64,000 nucleotides of DNA from Sanderia malayensis. Its lineage: Eukaryota > Cnidaria > Scyphozoa > Semaeostomeae > Pelagiidae. Below are positions 42,501-55,544 of this stretch, piece by piece. Every line of letters starts with the position of its first letter. The stretch's first letter is position 1. Location: assembly GCA_013076295.1 (NCBI GenBank), contig RQOL01000718.1, positions 3,038,001-3,102,000 of the forward strand. Reading direction: 5' to 3'. The notes under the pieces are model-generated. The model had not been told where the DNA came from. It did not search any database and saw nothing but the letters and a program-made list of their open reading frames with translations. Made by a program: the position numbers and the translations under genes.

Positions 42501-45500
42501 TCATGATTATTTTCGTCAGCTTCATGGTTTATGCATTAGAAACAGATCCAAAAGAATATACTATAAATAACCTTTTCAATGGCTTTTATTGGTCTGTTGT
42601 ATGTATCTCATCTTTTATTTCTATTATCAACAAATATATTCTGCAATCTATCCTTGAATTTGTTGTCTAACTATGATAGATTTGTTGTGTGGGGCTTTAT
42701 TTTATTTGTCGTTGATTTGATTGTACGTCACTTGCTCCGCAGGTTTCACTCACATCTATTGGGTATGGAGATATCAGTCCTAACACGGCAGTTGCGAAGA
42801 TACTTGTTTGTCTCGTAGCATTAGTTGGTACTGCTTTCATCGCAATGCCAGCTGTAAGTAATTCATTTCTAATCATGCACTTATAATTAACCCAGTAAAG
42901 ATGTGCATAGCTCCTGTACACTGCAGGACTCTGATAATATCCAAACTATGTGCAGATGGATGATTGATGATTGATGATTAATGATTGATGATTGATGATT
43001 GATGATCGGCGATTGATTCTTGATTCTTGATTCTTGATTCTTGATTCTTGATTCTTGATTCTTGATTCTTGATTCTTGATTGATGATTATAGGGTATTAT
43101 TGGTTCTGGCTTTGCTCTTCAAGTTGCTGAGCATGCAAAAGAGAAGCATGCAAATAGAAAGCGGCGACCAGCGGCAGTATTGATACAGGTAATGAAATGC
43201 ATGCATGCAATAACAATGTGATGTGATCGTAAGCATTCATTAGCTGGCATTGCTATGAAATTGCTATACATCTTATTCACCATGGTTTCATTTTGCACAG
43301 TGTTTCTGGCGTCGATTTGCTGGAGATCATGATTTGCATGCTACCTGGCTTCGTCACATGATAAACAGGGAGTCCAGAAGACAAACAAAGCAGAGAATGA
43401 TCAAATCACATGCTGTTTTACATGGAAACATACCAATATCTGCTGTAACTACAAGTGAGAACTCCTCAACTTCAAAGCATATGTTTAATGTGTGTCTGTG
43501 TGTATATCACATTTACCATATACATATACTGCTCACACAGTGCAGAGCGGTAATAGTGGAAGTACAGAAGAGAATTGACTGGTCTCTCTCTGTCTATTTA
43601 ACGTGTGCCTTTCTACGAAGCTCAGATTCGCACAGCATCAGCCATTTCTCTTTTTTACTTCTACTATGTATATATACATAAGTTATATTCATATGGTAGT
43701 TAGATTCGTCATATCCATGCTTAGCTGTTTTCCATTTTTTAATAAAATCATATTTTCGTAAAATATTCTTTTTCTTATGATTCCAGCTGGGGAAATTAGA
43801 GAGGACCAGCCTGTTTCCAATGGAAATTTTCCAATTCAGCTTAAAAAGTAAGTTGTTTATCAATTTGCCAGCCTCATAAGCGGACATTTTATCAAAAATA
43901 CCGTAATATTATAGAATTTGATATTATAGACTTTTCTCTTTCATTGCAGATTAACTTTAGCGGAAAAGAATGCGTTGAGATTCATTCGAAGGTTGCAAAT
44001 CAGAGCTGCTTTGAAAATGTTCAAGGTTTGCATATCCGTTAAATAATTGTTACAACAATCACTTCTGATCATAGTGCACATTTAAATAGCCTTCATTTGT
44101 TTTGGCATGCTGGTAATTTGATAGTGGTAGACTTATGGCTTGTTTATCCTACTGGCAAGCAAAAGAAAACATTTTAAGATGTTGTTGTCCTGTTGAGATG
44201 CGTCAATAAAAGAAGCTATGATTAATTTGATTTTAATTGCAGCAAGCCAGGCGACCCTATGACGAGAGAGACATTTTGGATCAATTCGCATCAGGGCAAA
44301 TTGAGATGTTTGCCAAGCTGAGGCAGTTAGGCTCAAAGTACGTCAATCATGATCATACGTTGTTTCCTCTTACTAAATCCTGCACACATTTTTTTCACAA
44401 GAAAGTGTTTCATAAGAATGCAACACTTGGCTCGTCAAGGAGATTACAGTACATGGATAATTTAGATAATTATGCATAATTATATAAATTATGCAAATTT
44501 GTATATCTAAATTATGCATATCTAAATTAGGCATAATTTAGATATGCATATTTTAGATATGCATAATTTCAAGGAGAAATTGACATACGAGCATGAAATG
44601 ATTAATGAGTATACTGCTCTGAAAATTACTTTTTAATAAAACTTTCTTCTTGTAAACATCGTGAACATTTAATACATATTGTGATATTTCAAAACTGCAT
44701 ACTGAAGCATTATTAATTTTCTTCAACAGAGTGGAAAATGTATCAACACATATTGGTACGATGTCTATTAATTTTTATTTTATTCGCGCTACTATCTTTG
44801 TGGCTTTTCGTAGACGAAATTGTGACTACGTTTTCTCTTTCCTTCTCAGGCAAACCTGCCATGCCCGAAGAATTTAATCAGAAAATTGGAGACTTGGAAG
44901 AGGAGGTGCATGATCTTATTAAATAATTTTCTTCGTCTTTTCTAGTTAACCCTGATTTGAATATTGTCTCCAACTATAAATTAATCCTTCCGAAATAGCA
45001 ATGTAGCGAGACTTAATCATTTGATTTGCAATTAGCAATGAAATGGTCAATGTATTCTTCTAATCAAACTCCTCGCCTAAGCTAATATCAGAGAAAGTTC
45101 AAGTTTTGTACCGTCATTTTTCCGACAAATTAATTCATATTTTGTGGTTGATTTACCAACACCAAACCCAGCCTATATTGCAATTGGAAAGGGGATAATT
45201 TTCTAAGAATTAATTACAAGAGCCTCGATTTGGGTACTGAGTCTGAGGTTGTTCTTAAACCATTTTTAACTCGCAAGTTTCTCATGTTACCATTGATGAA
45301 AGCCCTGCAGTTTTCAATGGGTTTTCTTCGAAAAGCATTTCTGTTTCTGATAAATCAATATTGTTCATCAAAGTTAGATCACGCAAGTCACGTCACTCTT
45401 GTTTGCTTAAAGCACTCATTTGACTATATGAAACTGAAAGTGCTGGTGAAATTTGAGTCTGGCTATCATTCTTGATAAGTTCTTAAATTTCAACAATTTC

Positions 45501-45732
45501 AGTCCCCTATGCACTTATAAATTTATTGTTCTCAGAGAAATGGCCTGCAATAAAGAGCACACAGTCTTAGCAATTTATGTATTTTTAACCCTTTATCTTA
45601 TAGATATCTGTTCTTCGCGACGATATGACAGAAACAAAACAACTTCTTCGCGAAATATTGAAAGTCATTTCTGAAGAGAAGACTCCACCCCAAAGCAAAA
45701 AGGACAAAAAAAGTGATTCAACAACTGTTTAA
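39594..45732 (+). CDS. KCNQ-like voltage-gated potassium channel, gene 1 of a tandem pair
   Basis: Fifteen exons (39594-39922, 40543-40639, 41820-41946, 42034-42106, 42265-42361, 42470-42598, 42743-42853, 43093-43188, 43301-43454, 43787-43847, 43950-44025, 44243-44337, 44730-44755, 44850-44905, 45604-45732) sum to 1,656 nt, or 551 residues. After a cytoplasmic N-terminus, S1 is FLLIMVSLALAIVITT, S2 EYLLLVIFVVEYMLRIW, S3 DLVVICCSIGLIL. S4 carries arginines at RLLHILLLIRILRNDRQRG, with one usual arginine replaced by histidine. The filter is TSIGYGD (residues 288-294). S6 holds GTAFIAMPAGIIGSGFAL, and helix A is the calmodulin-binding RRPAAVLIQCFWRRF. Helix B (LTLAEKNALRFIRRLQIRAA) and the RRPYDERDILDQFASGQIE region match KCNQ. 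The C-terminus is a charged coiled coil for tetramer assembly. The charge pattern and KCNQ-specific A/B helices exclude Shaker-type channels. Confidence 0.93.
41340..41675 (-). pseudogene. Broken hAT-type transposase C-terminus with a terminal-repeat end
   Basis: On the minus strand the sequence reads LALTLPVSSAHDERAFS. Then, after a frame change, KTYLRSTMNEERLSNL follows, continuing as TWISINRETAANL. This is the C-terminal dimerisation region typical of TTF/BED-type hAT transposases (ERSFSxLRxIKTYLRSTM...ERLSNLALLSI). The frameshift and the absence of the rest make it a relic. At 41665-41675 the minus strand starts CAGTGGCGTAG, a common DNA-transposon terminus, followed by a GC-rich inverted stretch (GGGGGGCGACCGCCCCCC). 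The second end was not found. It lies in the intron between exons 2 and 3 of KCNQ-like gene 1. Confidence 0.75.
42121..42165. repeat. Minisatellite (TTTTCCTAC)n in an intron of KCNQ-like gene 1
   Basis: Five near-perfect copies of a 9-bp unit lie just after the splice donor at 42107. They form a long pyrimidine tract. Confidence 0.85.
42958..43088. repeat. Microsatellites (TTGATGA)n and (TTGATTC)n in the intron before the S6 exon
   Basis: TGATTGA-based copies are followed by about nine copies of TTGATTC, ending only a few bases from the acceptor at 43092. Confidence 0.85.
44446..44575. repeat. AT-rich palindromic repeat of 'TATGCATAATTTAGATA'
   Basis: Variants of AAATTATGCATATCTAAATTA alternate on both strands over about 130 bp, in the intron before the 26-nt microexon. 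It could form cruciforms. It may be the core of a decayed inverted-repeat element. Confidence 0.6.
44730..44755 (+). other. 26-nt microexon of KCNQ-like gene 1
   Basis: AGTGGAAAATGTATCAACACATATTG lies between CAACAG and GTACG. It is the only way to join the exon ending at 44337 (phase 2) with the one starting at 44850 (needing phase 1). It encodes VENVSTHI. Gene 2 has a 26-nt exon in the same place. Confidence 0.85.
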
Positions 45733-47391
45733 TTACAAATAGGATAATGGTGATGTCCGGAAATCAAGGAATTTTCCGCATCTGAGTGCCTGGCAAATAG
45801 TGACACTCCATCACGTTGTTTCAGTGATTGCACTTCTATAACTTTCCTAAGGAAATTAATCACATAATTACAGAGCTGCAGAAACTGCAATGTGAAATAT
45901 AGTAGAGATCTGAGATCGAAGGACAATTAAAGGATCCTGGATACCCTGTGCTGGAACAAGACCGAGTTGTTGAATCAGGAGGTATGGACTCGAATGAAGG
46001 AATTGTTTTGGAGCGAAGCCTTCTAGAATCACAGTTGTCAAAGAATGGAATAATAACTCTATTAACATGGAGAGAAGTCCTCTATATATCTTGTGTTGTC
46101 GTCAGCATTATTCAATGCTTTGTTACCACTATCTAATGATATTGCAATGTGTTTTTAGAAATTTCAAGTATGCCTTAATTATAATGCAGTGCTGTAAATT
46201 GTAGTGTTGAGTTTATGCAAAGTTATTTTTTAGAACTAATTTATACCTTAATCTCACATATCTTAATCTTATTTATTCAGAATCATTGCAATTCGTAAGT
46301 GTTACAAAAAGCGTGAAAGAAATAATATATTTTTACAAGCCTGTGATGAAAAGTGTCCATTTCTGTCAGTCAACATTTTGAGTTTCCTTATTATTGCTTC
46401 CTTTGCCCCCCGTGTCATGACACAAACGAGTCATGTTCAGCGAAGCATATTTCCTTTCATTTCACTTTCCGTCTCCAATGCCAAATGCCATGCAGTCAAA
46501 TCAAAGAAACCTGGACGTCGTCTGAGTTCACTGGATTATCCGAAAAACACACTGGATCGGCGAGAAAGCTTACAAGTATTATCTAATAAGCTAGGAGTCG
46601 AAATAAAAACAAGCATTTTTGGATAAATACCATGTTGGTGTGAATTGAAGTCCTTGAAACTCTCTAAATAACAACTCCATCGCTGTCATATAAATGAAGA
46701 ACAACATATTTTGAGACAAAGCACATTCCACTTGTTTAAAGACTTCATTTGAAATTCTAATCCCCCAAACGCTGAATGTTATCAAAAGTCAATTTTATGG
46801 AATACAGGTAAGATAAAAGAGTTTATTTTTATCCTGAAGTCGATAAGGATTTGAAGCTATCTACCTTTTGGAACTTGTATTGGAATGTATCGGATTTGAG
46901 GCATGATTTGAATTTGTTTTCTGCTATGTTTACGTTAATGAATCCCTGGGAAAATATGCACGTATTCATTTTACAAACACTGGAGATGATATTTGAAAAT
47001 ACCGGTTTAAACGAATTTAAATTTGAAGATTCAACTCTTTCAAATCGTTTCAAACAAGCGGAAAAGGCAAGCAATTTATCATTTCTCGGTTGAATTATTT
47101 ATTTATTTTTGTCTCGTGTAAAGTTTAATGCTTCATTGGTTAATATTAACTTGAATACAATAGAAAGTATAATTGATGTTTACAGATTCACAGATTTAGG
47201 AACTTCAGACAGACACGCTTTTCAATTTTCACTAGTAACGCTGTGAGAACCTATCGAAAGGTTATGCAAATTGCGAAATACATTTGATTGTTTTTACTTT
47301 GATCGTATATAATAGATTATGCTGGGTATCGATTTCAAGAGAAAGCAAGTGAACAAAAGTTCTGAATGCTTTGATAGGTGAACACAACAGT
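45733..47391. other. Spacer between the two KCNQ-like genes
   Basis: About 1.7 kb of AT-rich DNA carries several frames of 60-80 codons (45948-46136, 46378-46626, 46851-47093) with no recognised domain. None shows splice sites that would join it to a channel gene. The 3' UTR of gene 1 and promoter of gene 2 must lie here. Confidence 0.45.
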
Positions 47392-50300
47392 ATGCCATCA
47401 AGATTTGATCGAGATAATCCTGGATACCCTATGGAGACATTTAATAATGGAAACAAAGGCAATAATGAGACTCATGTGGAGGCCCCGTCATCGAAAAGAC
47501 TGCAGTATCAGAAACGAGGCTCCGATAACAAGAGCGAGATTCATCTTCCTGGTACCCATGTTCCTTATGAACTGAGGCACCGAGGAAGCAACAAGCAGTC
47601 CACAAAAGGTTTATCAAAATGGAAGCGTTCAACTTTCAACTTCCTAGAAGGCCATCCAACTTTTGGCAGCAGGCTTTATAATCACGCTGTGTAAGCATAT
47701 CTTGAAATGATTTTCAATTAAATTGAATTGCAATGAATTCAAACCTGGAGAGAGAATGCGGAAAAATTGATACAGCGAAAACTCCTCTCTTTGTTAAGCC
47801 CACCTCTCCAATAAGCCCCCCCTGGAACACCGAATATTAATTAACCTATTGAAAAATCAGTGTGAATGAAGTGAAAGTTTGAGTTATCCGGGGTATGACA
47901 TAACACTGTTCAATTGTATATACCGTTTTGCAGGATTTTCATAATTCTCGGAAGTATTGGATTTGCTGTTGCGTCAACAATTAAACAGGCGACCGAAGTT
48001 TTTAGAAGAAGGATAAGACTTGTCACCTTGGGATATGTGAGAATAACATTGCTTTATATTTTCATGCCCCCTCTTTCGCGTGGAATGCCATCTGTGCTCC
48101 TTCAAATACGATTTCTTCCTTCGTTCCCCGTCACATATTCCTTAAAATAGCGCATCCATTGCATGCATACCATTACATGTTGAGCTTTGATGCTTATTGC
48201 AGGAGGTGTTCATCTTTCTTGTTGTGTTTATTGAATATACACTTCGCATTTGGTCATGCAGTACTAATAGCAGCTACATTGGCAGGGCAGGTACCTGGAA
48301 ATTCATTAGAAGGCCTATTATGATACTGGGTAAGCTATCGCAAATTAATTCTATTAACATCTGACGCTGTTCTGGGCACATGCTTCATAATTCATCATGG
48401 ATTATGATAGGAATAACGCAGAAAGAATTCCACGTAGTCATAAGACAACTAAATTCAACTGTTCAGATTTGAAGCTTATACGTTGGTTGAATTTAGTTGT
48501 CTGATGATATAGAAATAGCGTGAAACTCCGAGTAAGAACGAACGTAGCATTCTTTCTGCGTTATTCCTATCATTATAATGTTGCTCTGCCTTCGATGGTA
48601 TAGAGCACCCCATTTGCATTCTTATGATTCACCATTTTTAAATTTCTATTTTAGATGCACTTGTGATCATATCATCACTTGTATTAATTGTCACACTTGG
48701 GATCAACTTGCAACACGATGAATACAGGTGTCAATTTTCATCCAACTTTCATTTTGTTTCATTAAGAAGAACCATGCAGTTGTAATGCATGTGAACTTTG
48801 TTTTGTAACAATTTTTCTTTCTCTAGATACTTACTTCTGCTGCAGCTTCTGCGAGTTTTGAGGATCGATCGACATAGAGGTGCTTTTGCAACATTCAAAC
48901 TCGTCGTCAAAAACCATTTCAAAGTACGTATAAGAACCGGTCGTTGCTTAAAGCATATGCGTTGATTCCTTTGACTTCATGATATTCGCCACTGCTAGGA
49001 AGCGGTGCTGTGGACTGCCGGTAACTTACCTGCGCGCTAACCTCGAGACCACTGGTTCAAAACCTGATGAGAGCATATACTTTGTATTTTGATCAATTTG
49101 TAATTTAATCATCCTGAAGGTTAGGCTAAGGGCTAGGGTGCCATAGGGGTGGGCGTCTATGCGCAGTGTCATATATGTGCTACTGCGCAGGAGCATGCAT
49201 GACGTAATACTACTGACAGTGTCTTGTGTATCAGTTAGGGTTAGGGTTAGGGTTAGAGTGCCCTAAAGGTGGGCGTGTATGCGCACTACCATATATAGGT
49301 TACTGCGCAGGAGCATGCATGATGCAATACTACTGACAGTGTATGGTGTATCAGTTAGGGTTAGGGTTAGGGTTAGGGTTAGAGTGCCCTAAAGGTGGGC
49401 GTGTATGCGCAGTACCATATATAGGTTACTGCGCAGGAGCATGCATGACGTTATACTACTGACAGTGTATGGTGTATCAGTCAAGGTTAGGGTTAGGGTT
49501 AGAGTTAGGGTTAGAGTGCCCTAAAGGTGGGCGTGTATGCGCAGTACCATGTATAGGTTACTGCGCAGGAGCATGCATGACGTAATACTACTGACAGTGT
49601 ATGGTGTATCAGTTAGGGTTAGAGTTAGGGTTAGGGCTGGAGAGCCCTAAAGGTGGGCGTGTATGCGCAGTGCCGGATATAGGCCACTGCGCAGGAGCAT
49701 GTGTGATGTAATACTACTGACAGTGTCTGGTGCATCAGTTAGGGCTAGGGTTGGGTTTATGTTTAGGTCCGCTCGTTGTTTAAGGCATAAACAACGACCA
49801 AGAGATACGATAATTCCAATGTGATGTGTTCAAATGACAAATTGAGTTATCTTCTCATCGTTTTATTTTATGCATCTCTTGGCTACTATTTGTTTACTTA
49901 TGTTGTTTGATTTGCTTCATTTATCAACTCCGCTTCTGGATCATCTATTACGCGTGAATATTTCTCCTGATCACCCTGACTGTGATCCATATCTGGTCGA
50001 AAATTTCCAGTTGATTACTCAGCTATAATTTGTCCTTTTTTAATGGCTTGTTGCATTTTTGATAGGAATTGCTGACTTGTTGGTACATGGGGTTTATTGT
50101 GATCATGTTTCTGAGCTACATAACGTATGCTGATCCTACGGCTAAAGGCGATCCTACTGTAACTGATTTGGCCAACGGCTTGTACTGGGGTGTCGTGTCC
50201 ATGACTACAATTGGATATGGTGATGTTTCCCCAGTTACGGGACTATCCAAACTTATTCTATGCATATTTGCATTGATGGGAGCAGGTTTTATTGCAATGC

Positions 50301-52099
50301 CAGCAGTAAGTTTCATTCCATTTCATTAGCGAATTTTGCTTGAGTCTCCTATCCTAATCTCGATCGTTTCTCCTCTTTCCCTTTGCTAGAAGTCGAGAAG
50401 TTTTTCAGATAAACGAATTGATATCTTGTTCAATTTTAGGGCATTATCGGTTCTGGATTTGCTCTGCAAGTAATTGAACAAAGAAAACTAAAGGAGAAGA
50501 CCAGAAGACGAAGGCCTGCGGCAGAATTGATTCAGGTTGATGTATATCCAGAAATGTTTCATCTTAATAACATTAATATAAAACACATTACTAATAATCA
50601 TATAATATTAGTAATGTGTTTTAGTAATTAGTAATTAGTGACCCAGGACTCCATGTAAGAACATCACATTTTGAATTTAAGGATACATCAGATTTGAATT
50701 TAGCATTTTTTTCATGCATTCTTTTTATTGTTTAATGTAGGGTGCTTGGAAGGTTTATGCCTCAGTGCCTTCATCAGATTGTCCAGCAACATGGCAAGGT
50801 CATACAACGATGACAGCTAAGTTGTCGCAAACCCTCAATACGTCGTTAGGTATGAAGTTGGCAGCAACTGCATTCTGAACCATTTTATCGGGTTTGCTTA
50901 TGCATGAATGATTGGCACACGTTTTTTGAGTCGCAATTTTGATTTTTCTACAGCCACACTAACATCTGACAGAAATAGCGGGACCTGGCAGAATATTGAT
51001 CTTGCTCAACGGTAAACTTGGAGTTAAAATGTTATGCATTACTCAATGTTATATTTTGTATACTATGCTACAACAATCTTTTAATGTACTCCGGTTGCTT
51101 TTCAACAGTTACATGAGCCAAATCTAATGATTGCTGTTTATTTTAGAGAGCTGACGATTGGAGAGAAACACGCCCTCGGTTTCGTAAGGAGGCTGAAATT
51201 GAATGTTGCGGTTAGGAATTTCAAGGTACACTTCTTTCACGATTCATATATATACCTGATTGGTCGATGGTTGTGTTTGCTTATGAATATTAATGTTGAT
51301 ATATGTTAATCTGACTCTAGCAATCAACAAGGCCTTATGACGTCAAGGATATCTTGGATAGATTTGCTGCTACTCACGTGGAAATCTTTGAACGAATCAA
51401 AGAGGTAAAACATAGGTATGTGAAAATGAATATGGCTATATATGTGAAAATGAATGTAGGTCTGACTATAACGATGTCATAATCCCATTTCATCATCTAT
51501 TTGATACAATATTCATCTCGATCGGCGAGAAGTTTCAAGACTATATCCTGTTATGTACTATAAATATAGCATATTAAATACTTGCTATATATTAAATAAT
51601 ATCAACACTATATAATTTAACGATTTAACATAAGATGATAATAACAAATTGCTTATTATTTGCTCTAGAGTTGACGATAACATAACGACACAAGGTTTGA
51701 TATTTTAGATAATAATATTTTTCATTTTTAATATGGTAGTTCATTATGTATTTCGTCTCTTTAATGTTTTGAATTACACTGTTCGCAGAACATGCGAAAG
51801 GGGAAACGGAAGATAAATTGAAGAACATTGAAGAAAAGGTTAGCAAATACGCAATTTGTTAAATGTCTAGCATATGATTGTTTACCATAGCATTAACTTC
51901 AATGCAATGTAACTTCTTCGTGTGTCAAACCAGCTTACAAGAAGAAATATTCAACGATAAATCTTGACAAATAAGCGGGGCTGTCTGTTTGTTTTAGTTG
52001 GACAATCTTACCACACAACTATATGATGTCACTCATTTGGTTCGAGAGATTTTAGCAGACCGATACATCCAATCTGAAGAAGGTGGTTCTGTTGTGTAA
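47392..52099 (+). CDS. KCNQ-like voltage-gated potassium channel, gene 2 of a tandem pair
   Basis: Fourteen exons (47392-47690, 47934-48036, 48203-48329, 48655-48727, 48827-48923, 50066-50305, 50440-50535, 50741-50849, 50954-51011, 51147-51225, 51321-51415, 51669-51694, 51789-51838, 51998-52099) sum to 1,554 nt, 517 residues. S1 is FIILGSIGFAVAST, S2 EVFIFLVVFIEYTLRIW, and S4 RYLLLLQLLRVLRIDRHRG. The filter is TTIGYGD (residues 280-286), S6 AGFIAMPAGIIGSGFAL, and the IQ helix RRPAAELIQGAWKVYA. Helix B is ELTIGEKHALGFVRRLKL, followed by RPYDVKDILDRFAATHVEIF. The C-terminus has the assembly coiled coil DNLTTQLYDVTHLVREIL. Most exon lengths equal those of gene 1 (127, 73, 97, 96, 95 and 26 nt), proving a tandem duplication. 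Here the pore is one 240-nt exon; gene 1 has an intron inside it (129 + 111). The first in-frame ATG was chosen as start. The two subunits could form heteromers, which is inference. Confidence 0.93.
47790..47826. repeat. Copy of the dispersed 'AATAAGCCCCCC' repeat
   Basis: TTAAGCCCACCTCTCCAATAAGCCCCCCC lies in intron 1 of KCNQ-like gene 2 and matches copies at 13636-13702 and, reversed, 9228-9300. Confidence 0.45.
48404..48573. mobile_element. Foldback MITE (170 bp) in an intron of KCNQ-like gene 2
   Basis: A perfect 25-bp terminal inverted repeat bounds the element. The left arm begins ATGATAGGAATAACGCAGAA, and the right arm ends with its complement at 48573. A second nested inverted pair, GACAACTAAATTCAAC and GTTGAATTTAGTTGTC, lies inside. 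The element could fold into a nearly complete stem. It has no coding content. Confidence 0.88.
49005..49075 (+). repeat. tRNA-like sequence, probable SINE head
   Basis: The stretch CTAGGAAGCGGTGCTGTGGACTG has an A-box-like order, and GGTTCAAAACC at about 49054-49064 is a strong B-box match at tRNA-like spacing. No full cloverleaf could be drawn with paired acceptor ends. It is more likely a tRNA-derived SINE or pseudogene than a working tRNA. It lies 50 bp before the TTAGGG array. Confidence 0.4.
49125..49770. repeat. Second TTAGGG-containing satellite array, in an intron of KCNQ-like gene 2
   Basis: Five units of about 120 bp repeat. Each has a (TTAGGG)n run, a GTGCCCTAAAGGTGGGCGTG box, a hairpin core beginning TGCGCAGTACC and ending GGTTACTGCGCA around ATATATA, a CAGGAGCATGCATGACGTAA box and ACTGACAGTGTATGGTGTATCAG. 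The order of boxes is the same as in the array at 14876-15556, but the spacer sequences differ. The array lies in the 1.1 kb intron just before the pore exon. Confidence 0.9.
50579..50624. repeat. Perfect palindrome in an intron of KCNQ-like gene 2
   Basis: AAAACACATTACTAATA is followed after a short AT loop by its inverted copy ATATTAGTAATGTGTTTT. It is a strong potential cruciform, and may be a tiny foldback element. Confidence 0.7.
51669..51694 (+). other. 26-nt microexon of KCNQ-like gene 2
   Basis: AGTTGACGATAACATAACGACACAAG lies between CTCTAG and GTTTG. It restores phase between exons ending 51415 (phase 2) and starting 51789 (phase 1), and encodes VDDNITTQ. It is the same length and phase as the microexon of gene 1. 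Confidence 0.85.
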
Positions 52100-54924
<2,825 letters not shown>

Positions 54925-55544
54925 TTTCATTAACAAACATGTTAACATTGTAAAACCATAGCAAAGAACACATATTGCCAACCAACTGAAAATTCAACCA
55001 ATACGAAATTTCTTATTTCAACTCAACAACAATGGCATCTCTTATGATTTCTTTGTAAATTTTTGAATCCAATATATGTTTGTTATGGGAAATAATTCAG
55101 TGTTTTTCTTTACTGTCTGTTCTACTATGCATTTTTGGGATTTACTTTTTGAAGAGCAGTGGCGTGACCTAGTGTTTAATGCGCTGGATTTCTTATCCTT
55201 GAACGGTAACCCTCCATGGGCTCGAACCCACGAATCGTCGGTAGGAACGGAACCACAACTAAACTATACAAGTCGTCAGCCAAAGCCAACCCAGCTGTCC
55301 ATCCTTGTAAGGGTCGTGAAGGTATAGGTAAACAAAAAGTAACAAAAGGTGAAGGTAATTTATGGTGACATTTATTACCAAATATTGAAATTGCTTTGCT
55401 TGTCTTGCGGATGAACGTGAAATTTCTTGTGTTAACCTCCTTTTGTTCCTCGGCACCAAGGCGAAACTAAACCAACCCACGAGGTCAGAGAGAAAGAGTT
55501 TCTCCTCTGGAATTTTTAGTTGCATTGCAGAATAAACACCACAA
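54925..55544. other. Intergenic stretch between TRAM1 and kynureninase, with a tRNA-like repeat
   Basis: About 620 bp. The left part is probably TRAM1 3' UTR. A tRNA-like unit lies at 55155-55245. The remainder should be the kynureninase promoter. Confidence 0.5.
55155..55245 (+). repeat. tRNA-like sequence, probable tRNA-derived SINE or tRNA pseudogene
   Basis: GCAGTGGCGTGACCTAGTGTTTAATGCGC has a D-arm-like A box, and CATGGGCTCGAACCCACGAATC at about 55215-55236 has a T-arm with paired GTGGG/CCCAC-type stems and a B box. The anticodon arm and the acceptor ends do not pair cleanly. I therefore call it a tRNA-derived relic rather than a functional tRNA. Confidence 0.45.

Noticed and set aside
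42958..43088. CRISPR-like array
   Set aside because: These are head-to-tail microsatellites without spacers, in an intron of an animal gene.
45948..46136. Frame with a phrase (DPGYP) like the start of KCNQ-like gene 2, possible third channel remnant
   Set aside because: Only about 14 bases are shared, and no channel segments or splice sites follow.
46378..47093. Two frames of about 80 codons between the channel genes
   Set aside because: No domain, no acceptable splice joins, and frames open on both strands, as expected in AT-rich DNA by chance.
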